64,000 bases of DNA, from contig NZ_FWWT01000020.1 in the NCBI RefSeq assembly GCF_900176035.1, positions 1 through 64,000 of the forward strand. Direction: 5' to 3'. This document shows, piece by piece, positions 35,355 through 45,106 of this stretch (positions are counted from its first letter, which is position 1; each line of letters opens with the position of its first letter). Below the pieces are notes generated by a model, which made no database searches, was not told the DNA's origin, and saw nothing but the letters and a program-made list of their open reading frames with translations. This stretch comes from Desulfonispora thiosulfatigenes DSM 11270 (GTDB taxonomy: Bacteria; Bacillota; Peptococcia; Peptococcales; Desulfonisporaceae). The position numbers and the translations under genes were made by a program.

Positions 35355-37352
35355 TTGGATACCAAGCGAAAAAGATTTACGGATAGAAAAGTAAACACAT
35401 ACATTGTGCTAATCTCTATTTTGTTTTCCGTAATGATATTACGATTAGGATGGCTGCAATTAGTTCAAGCAGAATTATATAAAACAAGGGCGCTTGAAAA
35501 TAGGGTGAGACTGATTCCTATACAAGCACCAAGAGGTAATTTAATGACAAGTGATGGAGTAGTATTAGCAACGGATTATCCTACTTATCAAGTCTCTTTA
35601 ACTTATACCCCAAAATCAAAAGAAACAGATGTAGTTAAAAACTTAGTTGAAATTTTAGATGATCCGGAATTAACAGAAAAAAGTATTAATGAACTCATCA
35701 AAGAAAGATCTTCAAGATTATATGAACCTATTATTATAAAAAGAAATATTTCAATAGAAACTGTAACGAAATTAGAAAGTTACCGCAGTGAGTTGCCTGG
35801 TATGAGTATAGACCTTGCCCCACAAAGAACTTATTTATATAACGGATTAGCAGGGCATGCTTTAGGTTTTATAGGGGAAATCAGTAAAGATGAGCTTGGA
35901 AAAGAAGGTTACGAAAATTATAAATTAGGTGATCTTTTAGGAAAAGCTGGTGTTGAAAAAGAATATGATAAGTATATCAGAGGAAAAGATGGATTTCGTC
36001 AAGTAGAGGTTAATGCTAAAAACAGACCAATTAATGAAATGACTACTGTTTCTCCAGAAGCAGGAAATAATATTGTATTAACTTTAGATTATGATTTGCA
36101 AAAAACTATGGATGATTCTTTTGATTCTGTTCTTGCAAGTTTACAAAAAAATTCGCGTTCAAGAAAAGCGAATGCAGGTGCAGCTGTTCTTTTAGATATA
36201 AAGACAGGAAAGGTACTAGCTATGACGACTAGACCTAATGATAAAATTAGAATCCAAAACAAGGCTATCCAAGGTAGATATATCCCAGGATCAACACTTA
36301 AAATGATTACGGGAATGGCTGCTTTGGAACAAGGAATAAATACTAATGAAAAAATCAAATGTTCAGGAAGATATTGGAAAAAACCATATATAAAATGTAC
36401 AGGAGTACATGGTTATTTAAATTATTATGATGCAATTGCAAAATCCTGTAATGTTTATTTCCAGGAAATGGGGAGAAGGGTAACGGTAGAAAACTTTTCA
36501 CTTATGGGAAAAGAAATGGGATTAGATAGGCCTACGGGGATAGATCTTCCTTTTGAAAATTTAGGAGATAACCCATTTCAAGGCTTACCAACAAGTGAAA
36601 AGAGGACTCAATATTTTGAGTGGGCTAAAAAAGTAACAAATGAATCTCATAAGAAAAAAATTCAAGAAAAAGAAGAAGAATTTAATAGAATGATTGCTGC
36701 TACTAAAAATGAAAAGGATAAGGAAAAGATTCGTAAAGATAAAAAAAATACTTTAGCAAGGTTAAATGCACAGTGGAAAATTGATTTAAAATGGAATTCT
36801 AATTGGCATGAAGTAGATACATTTAATATTGCTATAGGTCAAGGCAGGCAAAACTATACACCAATACAACTTGCAAATTATGTAGCAACTATTGCAAATA
36901 ATGGAAAAAGATACAAACCTTATATTGTTCAAAGAATAGTTGATGCAAAAGGTAAGGTTGTAAAAGATTTTGCACCTGAGGTTTCAGCTATTGCTAATGT
37001 ATCACCAAAAACCCTTGCTGAAACTAAAAAGGCTATGTTAAGAACTACTGATCCAGGTGGAACGGCCTCTTTTCTATTTAATAGATTCCCTCCTGAGTAC
37101 AAGGTAGGAGCAAAAACGGGGACAGCACAACCTGGACAAGGTTACGGTAAAGGTGAATATAACGGTGTATTTGTAGCTTTTGCCCCAGCAAATGATCCTC
37201 AAATAGCATTTGCAGGCGTTGTAGAGTACGGGTATAGCGGTGGAGGATCAGCTGGATTAATAGCAAAAGCTGTTTTTGAAGAGTATTTTAATTTAAATAA
37301 AAAAGAAAGTATAGAGGAAACAAAGATTCCAGGTAATTTACGTGTCGATTAA
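35355..37352 (+). CDS. mrdA: Penicillin-binding protein 2, elongation transpeptidase
   Basis: Class B transpeptidase of 665 residues that crosslinks side-wall peptidoglycan with RodA. It has one N-terminal membrane helix (about 16-36), a pedestal domain, and the catalytic domain with SxxK at S313-TLK, SxN at S364-CN and KTG at 587-589. The three motifs are intact. A highly charged, Lys/Glu-rich coiled segment of about 55 residues (about 420-475) separates the SxN and KTG parts. The start is TTG with AAAGGAGG upstream. It follows mreD by 24 bases. Confidence 0.95.
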   Translation: MDTKRKRFTDRKVNTYIVLISILFSVMILRLGWLQLVQAELYKTRALENRVRLIPIQAPRGNLMTSDGVVLATDYPTYQVSLTYTPKSKETDVVKNLVEILDDPELTEKSINELIKERSSRLYEPIIIKRNISIETVTKLESYRSELPGMSIDLAPQRTYLYNGLAGHALGFIGEISKDELGKEGYENYKLGDLLGKAGVEKEYDKYIRGKDGFRQVEVNAKNRPINEMTTVSPEAGNNIVLTLDYDLQKTMDDSFDSVLASLQKNSRSRKANAGAAVLLDIKTGKVLAMTTRPNDKIRIQNKAIQGRYIPGSTLKMITGMAALEQGINTNEKIKCSGRYWKKPYIKCTGVHGYLNYYDAIAKSCNVYFQEMGRRVTVENFSLMGKEMGLDRPTGIDLPFENLGDNPFQGLPTSEKRTQYFEWAKKVTNESHKKKIQEKEEEFNRMIAATKNEKDKEKIRKDKKNTLARLNAQWKIDLKWNSNWHEVDTFNIAIGQGRQNYTPIQLANYVATIANNGKRYKPYIVQRIVDAKGKVVKDFAPEVSAIANVSPKTLAETKKAMLRTTDPGGTASFLFNRFPPEYKVGAKTGTAQPGQGYGKGEYNGVFVAFAPANDPQIAFAGVVEYGYSGGGSAGLIAKAVFEEYFNLNKKESIEETKIPGNLRVD

Positions 37353-37386
37353 TAAATAATTAGAATAAAAGATATAAAGAAGTAAA

Positions 37387-37411
37387 TATTTTGTCTTCTT
37401 ATGACAAAATA
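37387..37411 (+). promoter_or_regulatory. Stem-loop between mrdA and minC
   Basis: TATTTTGTC (37387-37395) pairs perfectly with GACAAAATA (37403-37411) over a seven-base loop. No T run follows, so it is not a standard terminator; it could be an mRNA processing or stability element. Confidence 0.4.
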
Positions 37412-37548
37412 AAGGGGAAAAAAACCATCCGTTATATGCAGGGATTGCTAGTGCTTTGTAGAATTAACTCACTAGAAGAATAATCAATTTGTACTTGTAA
37501 TTATTAACAAAAATATAATATTTTAGGTAGAATAGGTGGGCAATTGAA

Positions 37549-38202
37549 ATGGAAGCAATCGAGTTTAAGGGTAAGAAGGAAGGAGTATTTGTTTTATTAG
37601 ATTGTTCATTAGAATTTGATTATCTTTGCAATAAAATTACAGAAAAGATAAAAAATGCAGATTCGTTTTTGGGAAAAGGTATGGAAATAATAATTTCATT
37701 ACACAATACTGATCTAAATATGGAAAACAGAAATAAATTAAAAAGTTTATTTGAATCTTTAGATTTAATAGTAAAAAAAATTATACCACCGATTGAAGAA
37801 AATATAATAAATATATCTGAAAAAATAGGTGTATTTCAGGATATAATAGAGGATGAAGATAGTATCTTAACAAATGGGCCGACATTAGTTCTAAAAAAGA
37901 GTTTGCGTTCAGGTCAAAATATAAGTCACAATGGTACAATAATTATTTTTGGTGATGTTAACCCCGGAGCAGAAGTAGTCGCTGAAGGACATATTATTGT
38001 TATAGGTGCACTTAGAGGTATAGCTCACGCAGGTGTAAAGGGAAACGATAAGGCGATTGTTTTTGCTTTTAGACTACAGCCAACTCAGCTTAGAATTGCC
38101 GAAATAATAACCAGAGCCCCAGATGGAGATCAAATGATTCCAAATGATCCTGAAGTCGCTAGAATAAAAGACAAAAGAGTAATCATTGAAAAATACGCTT
38201 AA
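37549..38202 (+). CDS. minC: Septum site-determining protein MinC
   Basis: FtsZ-ring inhibitor of 217 residues. The N-terminal domain (about 1-100) is variable; the C-terminal beta-helix (about 110-205) has LRSGQNISHNGTIIIFGDVN, GAEVVAEGHIIVIGALRG and AHAGVKGN, which bind MinD. ATG with AGGTGGGC upstream. It starts the minCDE-rodA group. Confidence 0.94.
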   Translation: MEAIEFKGKKEGVFVLLDCSLEFDYLCNKITEKIKNADSFLGKGMEIIISLHNTDLNMENRNKLKSLFESLDLIVKKIIPPIEENIINISEKIGVFQDIIEDEDSILTNGPTLVLKKSLRSGQNISHNGTIIIFGDVNPGAEVVAEGHIIVIGALRGIAHAGVKGNDKAIVFAFRLQPTQLRIAEIITRAPDGDQMIPNDPEVARIKDKRVIIEKYA

Positions 38203-38219
38203 AGCAAGGGGGATATAGT

Positions 38220-39017
38220 ATGGGTGAGGTTATTGTAATTACATCAGGTAAGGGTGGTGTAGGGAAAACTACAACCACGGCTAATATTGGAACGGCTCTA
38301 GCGGCTATAGGAAAAAAGGTAGTGTTACTTGATACGGATATAGGACTTAGAAATTTAGATGTTATAATGGGATTAGAAAATAGAATTGTTTATGACATAG
38401 TAGATGTAGCTCATAAAAATTGCAAACTTAAGCAAGCTTTAATTAAAGATAAACGTTTTGCTGGTTTATATTTGATACCAGCGGCTCAAACTAAAGATAA
38501 AAATGCTATTTGTGCTGAAGATATGGACAAACTATGCGAGGAATTGAAGCAAGATTTTGAATATGTAATAATTGACTGTCCGGCAGGAATAGAGCAAGGA
38601 TTTAAAAATGCTATATCAGGAGCAGATAAAGCATTTGTTGTAACCACTCCAGAAGTATCTGCAGTTCGAGATGCTGACCGTATCATTGGTCTATTAGAAG
38701 CAAATAGTTTAAAAGATCCTAAACTAATTATCAATAGAATTCGTCCAGAAATGGTTAAACGTGGAGACATGATGAATATTGATGATATGATCGATATATT
38801 GGCCATTGACATGATTGGAGTTGTGCCGGAGGATGAATATATAGTAGTGTCGAGTAACAAAGGTGAACCAGCTGTTTTGGATATGAATTCTAAGGCAGGA
38901 CAAGCATATCGAAATATTGCCAAGCGTATTTTAGGAGAGAATGTACCTTTAGTCAATTTAGAACAAGAGGAGTCTGTCTTAACTAAGTTTAAAAGGTTAT
39001 TAGGATTTAAAGGGTAA
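38220..39017 (+). CDS. minD: Septum site-determining ATPase MinD
   Basis: Membrane-cycling ATPase of 265 residues. The deviant Walker A GKGGVGKTTTTANIG is at the N-terminus, followed by VVLLDTDIGLRNLDVIMGLE and YVIIDCPAGIE. The last ten residues (LTKFKRLLGFKG) form the amphipathic membrane-targeting helix. Together with MinE, encoded next, it positions MinC away from mid-cell. ATG with AAGGGGG. Confidence 0.97.
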   Translation: MGEVIVITSGKGGVGKTTTTANIGTALAAIGKKVVLLDTDIGLRNLDVIMGLENRIVYDIVDVAHKNCKLKQALIKDKRFAGLYLIPAAQTKDKNAICAEDMDKLCEELKQDFEYVIIDCPAGIEQGFKNAISGADKAFVVTTPEVSAVRDADRIIGLLEANSLKDPKLIINRIRPEMVKRGDMMNIDDMIDILAIDMIGVVPEDEYIVVSSNKGEPAVLDMNSKAGQAYRNIAKRILGENVPLVNLEQEESVLTKFKRLLGFKG

Positions 39018-39030
39018 AGGAGGGGTGAAT

Positions 39031-39315
39031 ATGCATAGTTTTTTGAAAAGTCTTTTGGGAAAAGATTCTTCTGCTGGATCAAAAAATGTGGCAAAAGAAA
39101 GATTAAAACTTGTCTTAGTCCATGACCGTGCGACAATATCACCTAGCTTATTAAAAGATTTAAAAGAAGATTTAATAAGGGTTATATCTAATTACATGGA
39201 AATTGATCAAAAGGCTTTAGAGGTAGACTTGAATAATGAAGAAAATGAAGTCGCTTTAATAGCAAATATACCAATTATTAGAATGAAAAGAAATTACATG
39301 GATTTACAAGCATAA
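39031..39315 (+). CDS. minE: Cell division topological specificity factor MinE
   Basis: Protein of 94 residues that stimulates MinD ATPase. It has the N-terminal amphipathic helix HSFLKSLLGK, the anti-MinCD region around AKERLKLVLVHDRATISP, and the dimerisation part ending ALIANIPIIRMKRN. I prefer ATG at 39031, which has AAAGGAGG seven bases before; GTG at 39025 overlaps that site. Presence of MinE rather than DivIVA-only control suggests oscillating Min, as in many Clostridia. Confidence 0.93.
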   Translation: MHSFLKSLLGKDSSAGSKNVAKERLKLVLVHDRATISPSLLKDLKEDLIRVISNYMEIDQKALEVDLNNEENEVALIANIPIIRMKRNYMDLQA

Positions 39316-39334
39316 TAGATGAGGGTGGCAAAAA

Positions 39335-40465
39335 ATGATTGAATATTATAAGAGAATATTAAAAAAACTTGATTATACCCTTGTTGGAACAGTAGCGCTC
39401 ATCATTGTGATGAGCCTATTTGTTTTAAATAGTGCCACGACACATTTAGCTAGTTCTTTTTTATTAAAGCAAGTAATGTGGATTGTAATTGGAATATTAA
39501 GTGTTTTGGTAATGTTAAGGTTTAACTATACATTTTTGGAGAAGTATACAAAACAATTGTATGTTTTAAATATCCTTATTTTAATATCTGTTATGATTTT
39601 TGGTAAGGAAATTAAAGGAGCAAAGTCATGGATAGTATTACCGGGTGGACTTGGAAATATTCAACCCTCAGAACTATCAAAACTCTTATTAATAATTACA
39701 TTTGCTAGTTTTCTTGCAAAAAATCAGGGAAAATTCAAAAGACTTACAAATTTTATACCAGCTTTTTTATTTGGTGCGATTCCTTTAGCTTTAATTTTAA
39801 AACAACCAGATTTGGGTACCACTTTAGTTTGTATTTTTATTATGGTTGGAATGATGTTTGTAGTAGGAGCTAACCCTGTAATTTTAGGAGTAACTTTTGG
39901 TGGTGGAACAGTATTTGCTCTATTTTACATATGGGGTTATCTTAAATATGACTGGTGGTTGCCATTAAAAAAATATCAGTTAAATCGGATTTTGGTACTT
40001 TTTGATTCTAGTATAGATCCAAGGGGAGCAGGATGGAATGTATGGCAATCCAAGATAGCTATAGGAAGTGGTGGTCTTTTTGGCAAGGGACTAGGTGAAG
40101 GTACTCAAAGTTTAGGAGAGTTTTTACCTGAACAATGGACTGATTTTATCTTTGCTGTGTTTGCTGAAGAATTCGGCTTTTTAGGAGCCGGTCTTTTACT
40201 TGTATTATTTTTCATTGTAATATATAGAGGTTTAAAAATAGCTAATCAATCTAATGATTTATTTGGTAGTTTAATAGTTGTTGGAGTATGTTCGATGTAC
40301 GTATTCCATATTTTAGAGAACGTAGGAATGTGTATAGGGATAATGCCAGTTACAGGCATACCATTACCTTTTGTTAGTTATGGAGGTAGTGCCATGCTCA
40401 CAAATATGCTTGGTTTAGGATTAATCTTGAACGTTTATGTAAATAATAGAAAAATGTTATTTTAA
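39335..40465 (+). CDS. rodA: Peptidoglycan glycosyltransferase RodA (SEDS family)
   Basis: Integral membrane polymerase of 376 residues with about ten helices, the glycosyltransferase partner of PBP2. Motifs include KGAKSWIVLPGGLGNIQPSE, KQPDLGTTLV with the catalytic Asp, and GIMPVTGIPLPFVSYGGSAM. Assigned as RodA rather than FtsW or SpoVE because of the mre-mrdA-min context. It follows minE by 19 bases and closes the group with a terminator. Confidence 0.93.
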   Translation: MIEYYKRILKKLDYTLVGTVALIIVMSLFVLNSATTHLASSFLLKQVMWIVIGILSVLVMLRFNYTFLEKYTKQLYVLNILILISVMIFGKEIKGAKSWIVLPGGLGNIQPSELSKLLLIITFASFLAKNQGKFKRLTNFIPAFLFGAIPLALILKQPDLGTTLVCIFIMVGMMFVVGANPVILGVTFGGGTVFALFYIWGYLKYDWWLPLKKYQLNRILVLFDSSIDPRGAGWNVWQSKIAIGSGGLFGKGLGEGTQSLGEFLPEQWTDFIFAVFAEEFGFLGAGLLLVLFFIVIYRGLKIANQSNDLFGSLIVVGVCSMYVFHILENVGMCIGIMPVTGIPLPFVSYGGSAMLTNMLGLGLILNVYVNNRKMLF

Positions 40466-40490
40466 TGCCGCAGATAGCGGCATTTTTTTA
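40464..40490 (+). terminator. Terminator after rodA
   Basis: AATGCCGC (40464-40471) pairs with GCGGCATT (40477-40484), followed by TTTTTAT. It overlaps the rodA stop codon. Confidence 0.9.
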
Positions 40491-40566
40491 TCTAAACTAT
40501 TTTATTAATTAAGTTTATGGGGTATTATTTAGTTAATAACTATTTTTTTCAATTGAGGTGTGCAAA

Positions 40567-41244
40567 TTGAATACGATACTTGTAATTGAAGATGATCCTA
40601 GTATTAGAGAACTTTTGGCTTTTAATTTAGAAAGAGAAGGATTTCAAGTAAAGCTTGTATCAGATGGACAAGAAGGTTTAGAAATGATTAAAAAAAATTG
40701 TCCAGATTTGCTAATTCTAGATTTAATGCTTCCCTTTATGGATGGAATGCAAATTTGTAGAAACTTAAGAAAGGATCAAAAATTAGCTCATTTACCTATA
40801 ATTATGTTAACTGCAAAAGTAGAAGAAATTGATAAAGTACTAGGCCTTGAGATGGGTGCAGATGATTATGTTACGAAGCCATTTAGCATAAGAGAATTAA
40901 TTTCTAGGGTTAAAGCTCTGATAAGAAGAAGCTCTAGTAGTACAATTACTAAAAAAGAAAATATACTAGTTCGTAGTTTTTTAAAAATAGACTTAGAAAG
41001 GTATAAAGTTTATGTAAAGGATAAAAAAATAGATTTAACTTATAAAGAGTTTCGGTTATTAAGTCTCTTGGCAGAAAACCCAGGCAAGGTATTTACTAGA
41101 GAGTATATTTTAGAGTATATATGGGGATATGAGTATCTAGGAGATACGAGAACCGTAGATGTTCATATAAGACATATAAGAAAAAAAATAGGGGAAAATT
41201 TATTAGAAACAGTAAGAGGTGTAGGTTATAAGTATAAAGAATAA
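40567..41244 (+). CDS. phoP: Response regulator, PhoP/PhoB type
   Basis: DNA-binding response regulator of 225 residues. The receiver domain has the acidic pair EDD near the start, phospho-acceptor Asp52 in LLILDLMLP and Lys in YVTKPF. The C-terminal OmpR-type winged helix has YKEFRLLSLLAENPGKVFTRE and RTVDVHIRHIRKKIG. I prefer TTG at 40567, eight bases after GAGG; GTG at 40558 overlaps that site. Its partner kinase phoR lies two genes on, and phosphate transport genes follow, so it is named PhoP by context. Confidence 0.9.
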   Translation: MNTILVIEDDPSIRELLAFNLEREGFQVKLVSDGQEGLEMIKKNCPDLLILDLMLPFMDGMQICRNLRKDQKLAHLPIIMLTAKVEEIDKVLGLEMGADDYVTKPFSIRELISRVKALIRRSSSSTITKKENILVRSFLKIDLERYKVYVKDKKIDLTYKEFRLLSLLAENPGKVFTREYILEYIWGYEYLGDTRTVDVHIRHIRKKIGENLLETVRGVGYKYKE

Positions 41245-41445
41245 TTATACTTATCATTTGTGGTGCGAGTTAGATTTTATAAAAAATAAAATAGTAAAGC
41301 CTAGGTTTTTGTCGAAAAAGCAATTAACAAGTATAATTAACTATGTTACTATTAGTATTGTGCGAAATTTTCATAAACACTAACAAAAAATGAATACTTA
41401 ATATTTTAAAATTTAGTAAAAAATCTGAGTGAAAGGCGGTTTACA

Positions 41446-43116
41446 ATGGATGTAACCTGGCAGTATATTATATTTAATTTTGTAGGCGGCTTAGGTTTAT
41501 TTTTATTTGGAATTAAGTCTATGTCAGATGGATTACAGTCTTCAGCTGGAGACCGGATGCGACTTATCCTTGAAAAGGGAACTAAGACTCCGATAAGAGG
41601 AGTTTTGACTGGGTGTTTAGTAACAGCCCTGATTCAAAGTAGTAGTGGAACTACCGTTTTAACAGTAGGATTAGTAAATGCAGGTCTTTTGCCTTTGCGC
41701 CAAGCTATTGGTGTAATAATGGGTGCCAATATTGGTACTACAGTAACAGCATATTTAATTGGTTTTAAACTAAAAGAATATTCGTTACCTATTTTAGCAA
41801 TTGGTGTTTTATTTTTATTATTTAGTAAGAAAAAACGAATTATTTATCTAGGAGAAATACTATTTGGTTTTGGTGCCTTATTTTATGGCATGGATGTAAT
41901 GGGACAAGGTTTAAAACATTTAAAGGATGCCCCATTTTTCTTAGATTTAATGATTGGCGTTGACAATAATCCTATAATGGGAGTTTTAATTGGTATTTTA
42001 TTTACAGCTGTTGTTCAAAGTAGTAGTGCCACGATTGGGGTATTACAAGAACTTGCTAATCAAGGGGTAATTACTTATGGGCAAGCTATACCAATATTAT
42101 TTGGAGACAATATTGGTACAACTGTAACTGCCGTTTTAGCGGGGATAGGAGCTAGTGTAGCTGCTAAAAGAGCCTCTTTAACGCACTTTTTATTTAATTT
42201 TATCGGAACATTAATTTTCTTACCCTTATTTTTATCAGGATGGTTTATTCCATTTGTAATCTTTGTTACAAATAACATTTTTGCTATATTGCCAGGATCA
42301 GCTGGATTATGGGAAACCCTTAATATTAAAATGCAAATAGCCCAAACACATGGAATATTTAATTTGTCTAACACATTAATTCAATTACCATTTGTTGCTC
42401 TACTTGCTATTATAGTTAGTAAAGTAATTCCAGGAGATGATTCAGCAATTACCGCTAGACCTGAATATTTAGAACCAAGATTACTTGATAATACTCCTGT
42501 AGCTTTAGCAAATGCTAGTAGAGAAACACTTAGAATGGGACGTATGACTAGTGAAATTTATAATCACTCCGTAGAATACTTTTTTACTAGAAAAGATGTA
42601 GATAAAAACATAGCTCTACAATATGAGGATATAGTAGATCAGTTAGAAGAAAAAATTACTGATTATGTATTAAAGGCTACATCAGGTCAAAATCTAAATG
42701 ATATAATGTCTAATAGAAGCCATGCCATATTACATGCTGTAGGCGATTTTGAACGTGTAGGAGATCATTGTATCAATTTAGTGGAGTTAACTGATTATGT
42801 AATTGAACATAAAATTGCTTTTTCTTCAGGTGCATTAGATGATTTGTTAGAAATGATGAATAGAGTTAGTAATATTTTCTTAAAGTCTTTAGAGGCCTTT
42901 AAAACTGAAGACTATGATTTAGCACGAGAAGTTGTTAAGAATGATGATATTATTGATGAAATGGAAGATAAATTGCGTAAAAGTCATATTTTTAGGCTTA
43001 ATAAGGAAACCTGTAATGGAACTTCAGGTGCAATTTATATTGAACTTTTAAGTAATTTAGAAAGAATAGGAGATCATTCAGTAAATATTGCTAAATATAT
43101 ATTAGAACAGGAATAA
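41446..43116 (+). CDS. Na+/phosphate symporter with C-terminal PhoU-like domain (NptA/YjbB family)
   Basis: Membrane carrier of 556 residues. Two inverted repeats each carry the family QSSSGTT/QSSSATI motif (LIQSSSGTTVLTVGL and VVQSSSATIGVLQ). The region to about residue 320 is membrane, and the last 200 residues form PhoU-like three-helix bundles (HAVGDFERVGDHCINLVE, LLSNLERIGDHSVNIAKYI). It imports phosphate with Na+, or exports it in some relatives. It sits between phoP and phoR, which ties it to phosphate control. ATG with GAAAGGCGG upstream. Confidence 0.92.
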   Translation: MDVTWQYIIFNFVGGLGLFLFGIKSMSDGLQSSAGDRMRLILEKGTKTPIRGVLTGCLVTALIQSSSGTTVLTVGLVNAGLLPLRQAIGVIMGANIGTTVTAYLIGFKLKEYSLPILAIGVLFLLFSKKKRIIYLGEILFGFGALFYGMDVMGQGLKHLKDAPFFLDLMIGVDNNPIMGVLIGILFTAVVQSSSATIGVLQELANQGVITYGQAIPILFGDNIGTTVTAVLAGIGASVAAKRASLTHFLFNFIGTLIFLPLFLSGWFIPFVIFVTNNIFAILPGSAGLWETLNIKMQIAQTHGIFNLSNTLIQLPFVALLAIIVSKVIPGDDSAITARPEYLEPRLLDNTPVALANASRETLRMGRMTSEIYNHSVEYFFTRKDVDKNIALQYEDIVDQLEEKITDYVLKATSGQNLNDIMSNRSHAILHAVGDFERVGDHCINLVELTDYVIEHKIAFSSGALDDLLEMMNRVSNIFLKSLEAFKTEDYDLAREVVKNDDIIDEMEDKLRKSHIFRLNKETCNGTSGAIYIELLSNLERIGDHSVNIAKYILEQE

Positions 43117-43143
43117 GAGATGGTTATAACCATCTCTTTTTTT
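43117..43143 (+). terminator. Terminator after the Na/Pi symporter gene
   Basis: AGAGATGGTTA and its mirror TAACCATCTCT (43117-43138) form a near loopless palindrome followed by TTTTT. Confidence 0.85.
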
Positions 43144-43189
43144 ATAATAATTTTTTACTTTAAATCAATTATACGAAGGAAGTGATATA

Positions 43190-44956
43190 ATGAAATTTCG
43201 TATACGGACAAGGATAGTAATAACATATTTGTTGTTAATTGTTTTTTCTATGTCTATATTAGGTACAGGGTTAATTATTCTTTTAGAAAAATATTTTACA
43301 GATAAATTAGAAAATCAATTAGAAAGAGAAGGTTATTTAGTTTCTTCTATTATTTATGATGATCTATTAAAAGAGCAATATAGTGATATCGATAATATTG
43401 TCAAAAATATAGGTAAAAAGCTTAATACAAGAATCACAATAATATTAGCTGATGGTATGGTAGTAGCTGATTCTAACTATGAACGTAAAAAATTAGAAAA
43501 CCATATTAATAGGCAAGAAGTACAAGAGGCCTTGCAGGGAAAAACTGGTATAGTAAAACGATTTAGTAGAACGGTCAATATAAATAATATGTATGTAGCA
43601 CTCCCTATAAAGGCTAAGAACTCTTTTATAGGGGTAGTTCGACTTTCGTTACCTTTAACAGAAATAAATAAAACATTATTTAGTTTAACATTAATTTTAA
43701 TTACTACTATTTTTATTGCAACTAGCATAGGTGTACTACTTAGTATTAGGTTATCAAAAACCATTATTGAACCAATTAAAGAAATTAGTAAAATTGCTGA
43801 TAAAATAGCTAAAGGTGATTTAAAACAAAAAATATTTTGTCCTACACAAGATGAATTAGGTGCTCTCTCACGATCCATTAATGTTATGACAACATCATTA
43901 AAAGAAAAAATTATTGAAATAACATCTAGTAAAAATAGAATAGAGGCTATACTTAATAATATTTCAAGTGGTGTATTAGTTATTAACAAAGAAGGAATTG
44001 TCCAAGAATTAAATCCTCAAGTAGAAAAAATATTTGGAGTAAATAAAGAAAAAATTATTGGTGAAAATTTTCAAAAAATTATTAGAAATTATGATTTTCA
44101 GGAAAGCATAGAAAAGACAGTAAGTGAAAAGGTAAAAACTAATTGTGAATTAGCACCCATTTACCCAGGGAGGTGTATTTTAGAGGTATATATTACACCT
44201 ATTATCCAAGAAAATAAAGTTAGGCAGGTAGCAATTATATTTCATGATATAACCTCGATTAGACAGGTTGAAAAAATGAAAAGTGATTTTATAGCAAATG
44301 CTTCTCATGAGTTAAGAACTCCAATCACAGCAATTAAAGGATTTTCAGAAACACTTTTATCTGGTGCAATGGAAGAAAAAGCTTTAAGGGAACGATTTAT
44401 TGGGATAATTGATAAAGAAGCTGAACGCTTATGTTGTTTAACTAATGATTTATTAGATTTGTCTCAGTTAGAGAGACGAAATAAAGAAATAGATATGCAA
44501 GAAGAAGATATAACTTCATTATTAAAAGTATGTAGTAAAAGATTAGAAACTAAAGCAATTAATAATGAAATAAATATTAATTTAGATATTGCTAATGATT
44601 TACCTAAAATAAAGATAAATAAAAACAGTATTTATCAAGTTATAATAAATTTAATTGATAATGGTATTAAATATAATAAAAAAGGTGGAATTTTAAATAT
44701 AACTGCCAAAGAAGAGGGTAGTTATTTACTAGTGAGTTTTAAAGATACTGGTATAGGTATTTCTAAAGAAGAATTACCACGTATTTTTGAACGCTTTTAT
44801 AGGGTTGATAAAGCTCGTTCAAAAGAGATTGGGGGCACAGGACTAGGACTAAGTATTGTAAAACATATTTTAGATATGCAAAAGGTAAAAATAAGTGTAG
44901 AAAGTCAGTTAGATAAAGGAACTATGTTTACATTATATTTCAAATTAAAGGAGTAA
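43190..44956 (+). CDS. phoR: Sensor histidine kinase, PhoR type
   Basis: Membrane histidine kinase of 588 residues. First helix about 9-31, an extracytoplasmic domain to about 160, second helix about 162-183, HAMP (SIRLSKTIIEPIKEISKIAD), PAS (about 250-350, NISSGVLVINKEGIVQELNP), and the kinase core. The phospho-acceptor is His373 in NASHELRTPITA; the N box is IIDNGIKYN-like (NLIDNGIKYNKKGG), with DTGIGISKEELPRIFERFYR and GGTGLGLSIVK. Located between the Na/Pi symporter and pstS, it is the likely partner of PhoP. Confidence 0.92.
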   Translation: MKFRIRTRIVITYLLLIVFSMSILGTGLIILLEKYFTDKLENQLEREGYLVSSIIYDDLLKEQYSDIDNIVKNIGKKLNTRITIILADGMVVADSNYERKKLENHINRQEVQEALQGKTGIVKRFSRTVNINNMYVALPIKAKNSFIGVVRLSLPLTEINKTLFSLTLILITTIFIATSIGVLLSIRLSKTIIEPIKEISKIADKIAKGDLKQKIFCPTQDELGALSRSINVMTTSLKEKIIEITSSKNRIEAILNNISSGVLVINKEGIVQELNPQVEKIFGVNKEKIIGENFQKIIRNYDFQESIEKTVSEKVKTNCELAPIYPGRCILEVYITPIIQENKVRQVAIIFHDITSIRQVEKMKSDFIANASHELRTPITAIKGFSETLLSGAMEEKALRERFIGIIDKEAERLCCLTNDLLDLSQLERRNKEIDMQEEDITSLLKVCSKRLETKAINNEININLDIANDLPKIKINKNSIYQVIINLIDNGIKYNKKGGILNITAKEEGSYLLVSFKDTGIGISKEELPRIFERFYRVDKARSKEIGGTGLGLSIVKHILDMQKVKISVESQLDKGTMFTLYFKLKE

Positions 44957-44981
44957 ATAGCAGATAATTTAAATAGGAAAA

Positions 44982-45012
44982 AAATTCGGGATCTGATCCC
45001 GAATTTTTTTTT
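44982..45012 (+). terminator. Terminator after phoR
   Basis: AAATTCGGGATC (44982-44993) pairs with GATCCCGAATTT (44995-45006) and runs into a T tract to 45012. Confidence 0.9.
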
Positions 45013-45037
45013 AACACAATCTTAACAAATGTATAAT
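45011..45037 (+). promoter_or_regulatory. Likely PhoP box and promoter of pstS
   Basis: Two direct TTAACA repeats (45011-45016 and 45022-45027) are separated by exactly five bases, the Bacillus-type PhoP box (TTAACA-N5-TTAACA). A perfect TATAAT follows at 45032-45037, so the box overlaps the -35 region as expected for PhoP activation. Confidence 0.65.
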
Positions 45038-45106
45038 GTGGATTTAATTTTAGTTTGTTATTTTTATTACAGACAAAATAAATAAAAGTTTTAGGGAGGA
45101 ATATTA

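Noticed and set aside
41324-41342. TTAACA and TTAACT upstream of the Na/Pi symporter as a second PhoP box
   Set aside because: The repeats are 13 bases apart rather than 11, the second is imperfect and there is no placed -10, so I do not call it.
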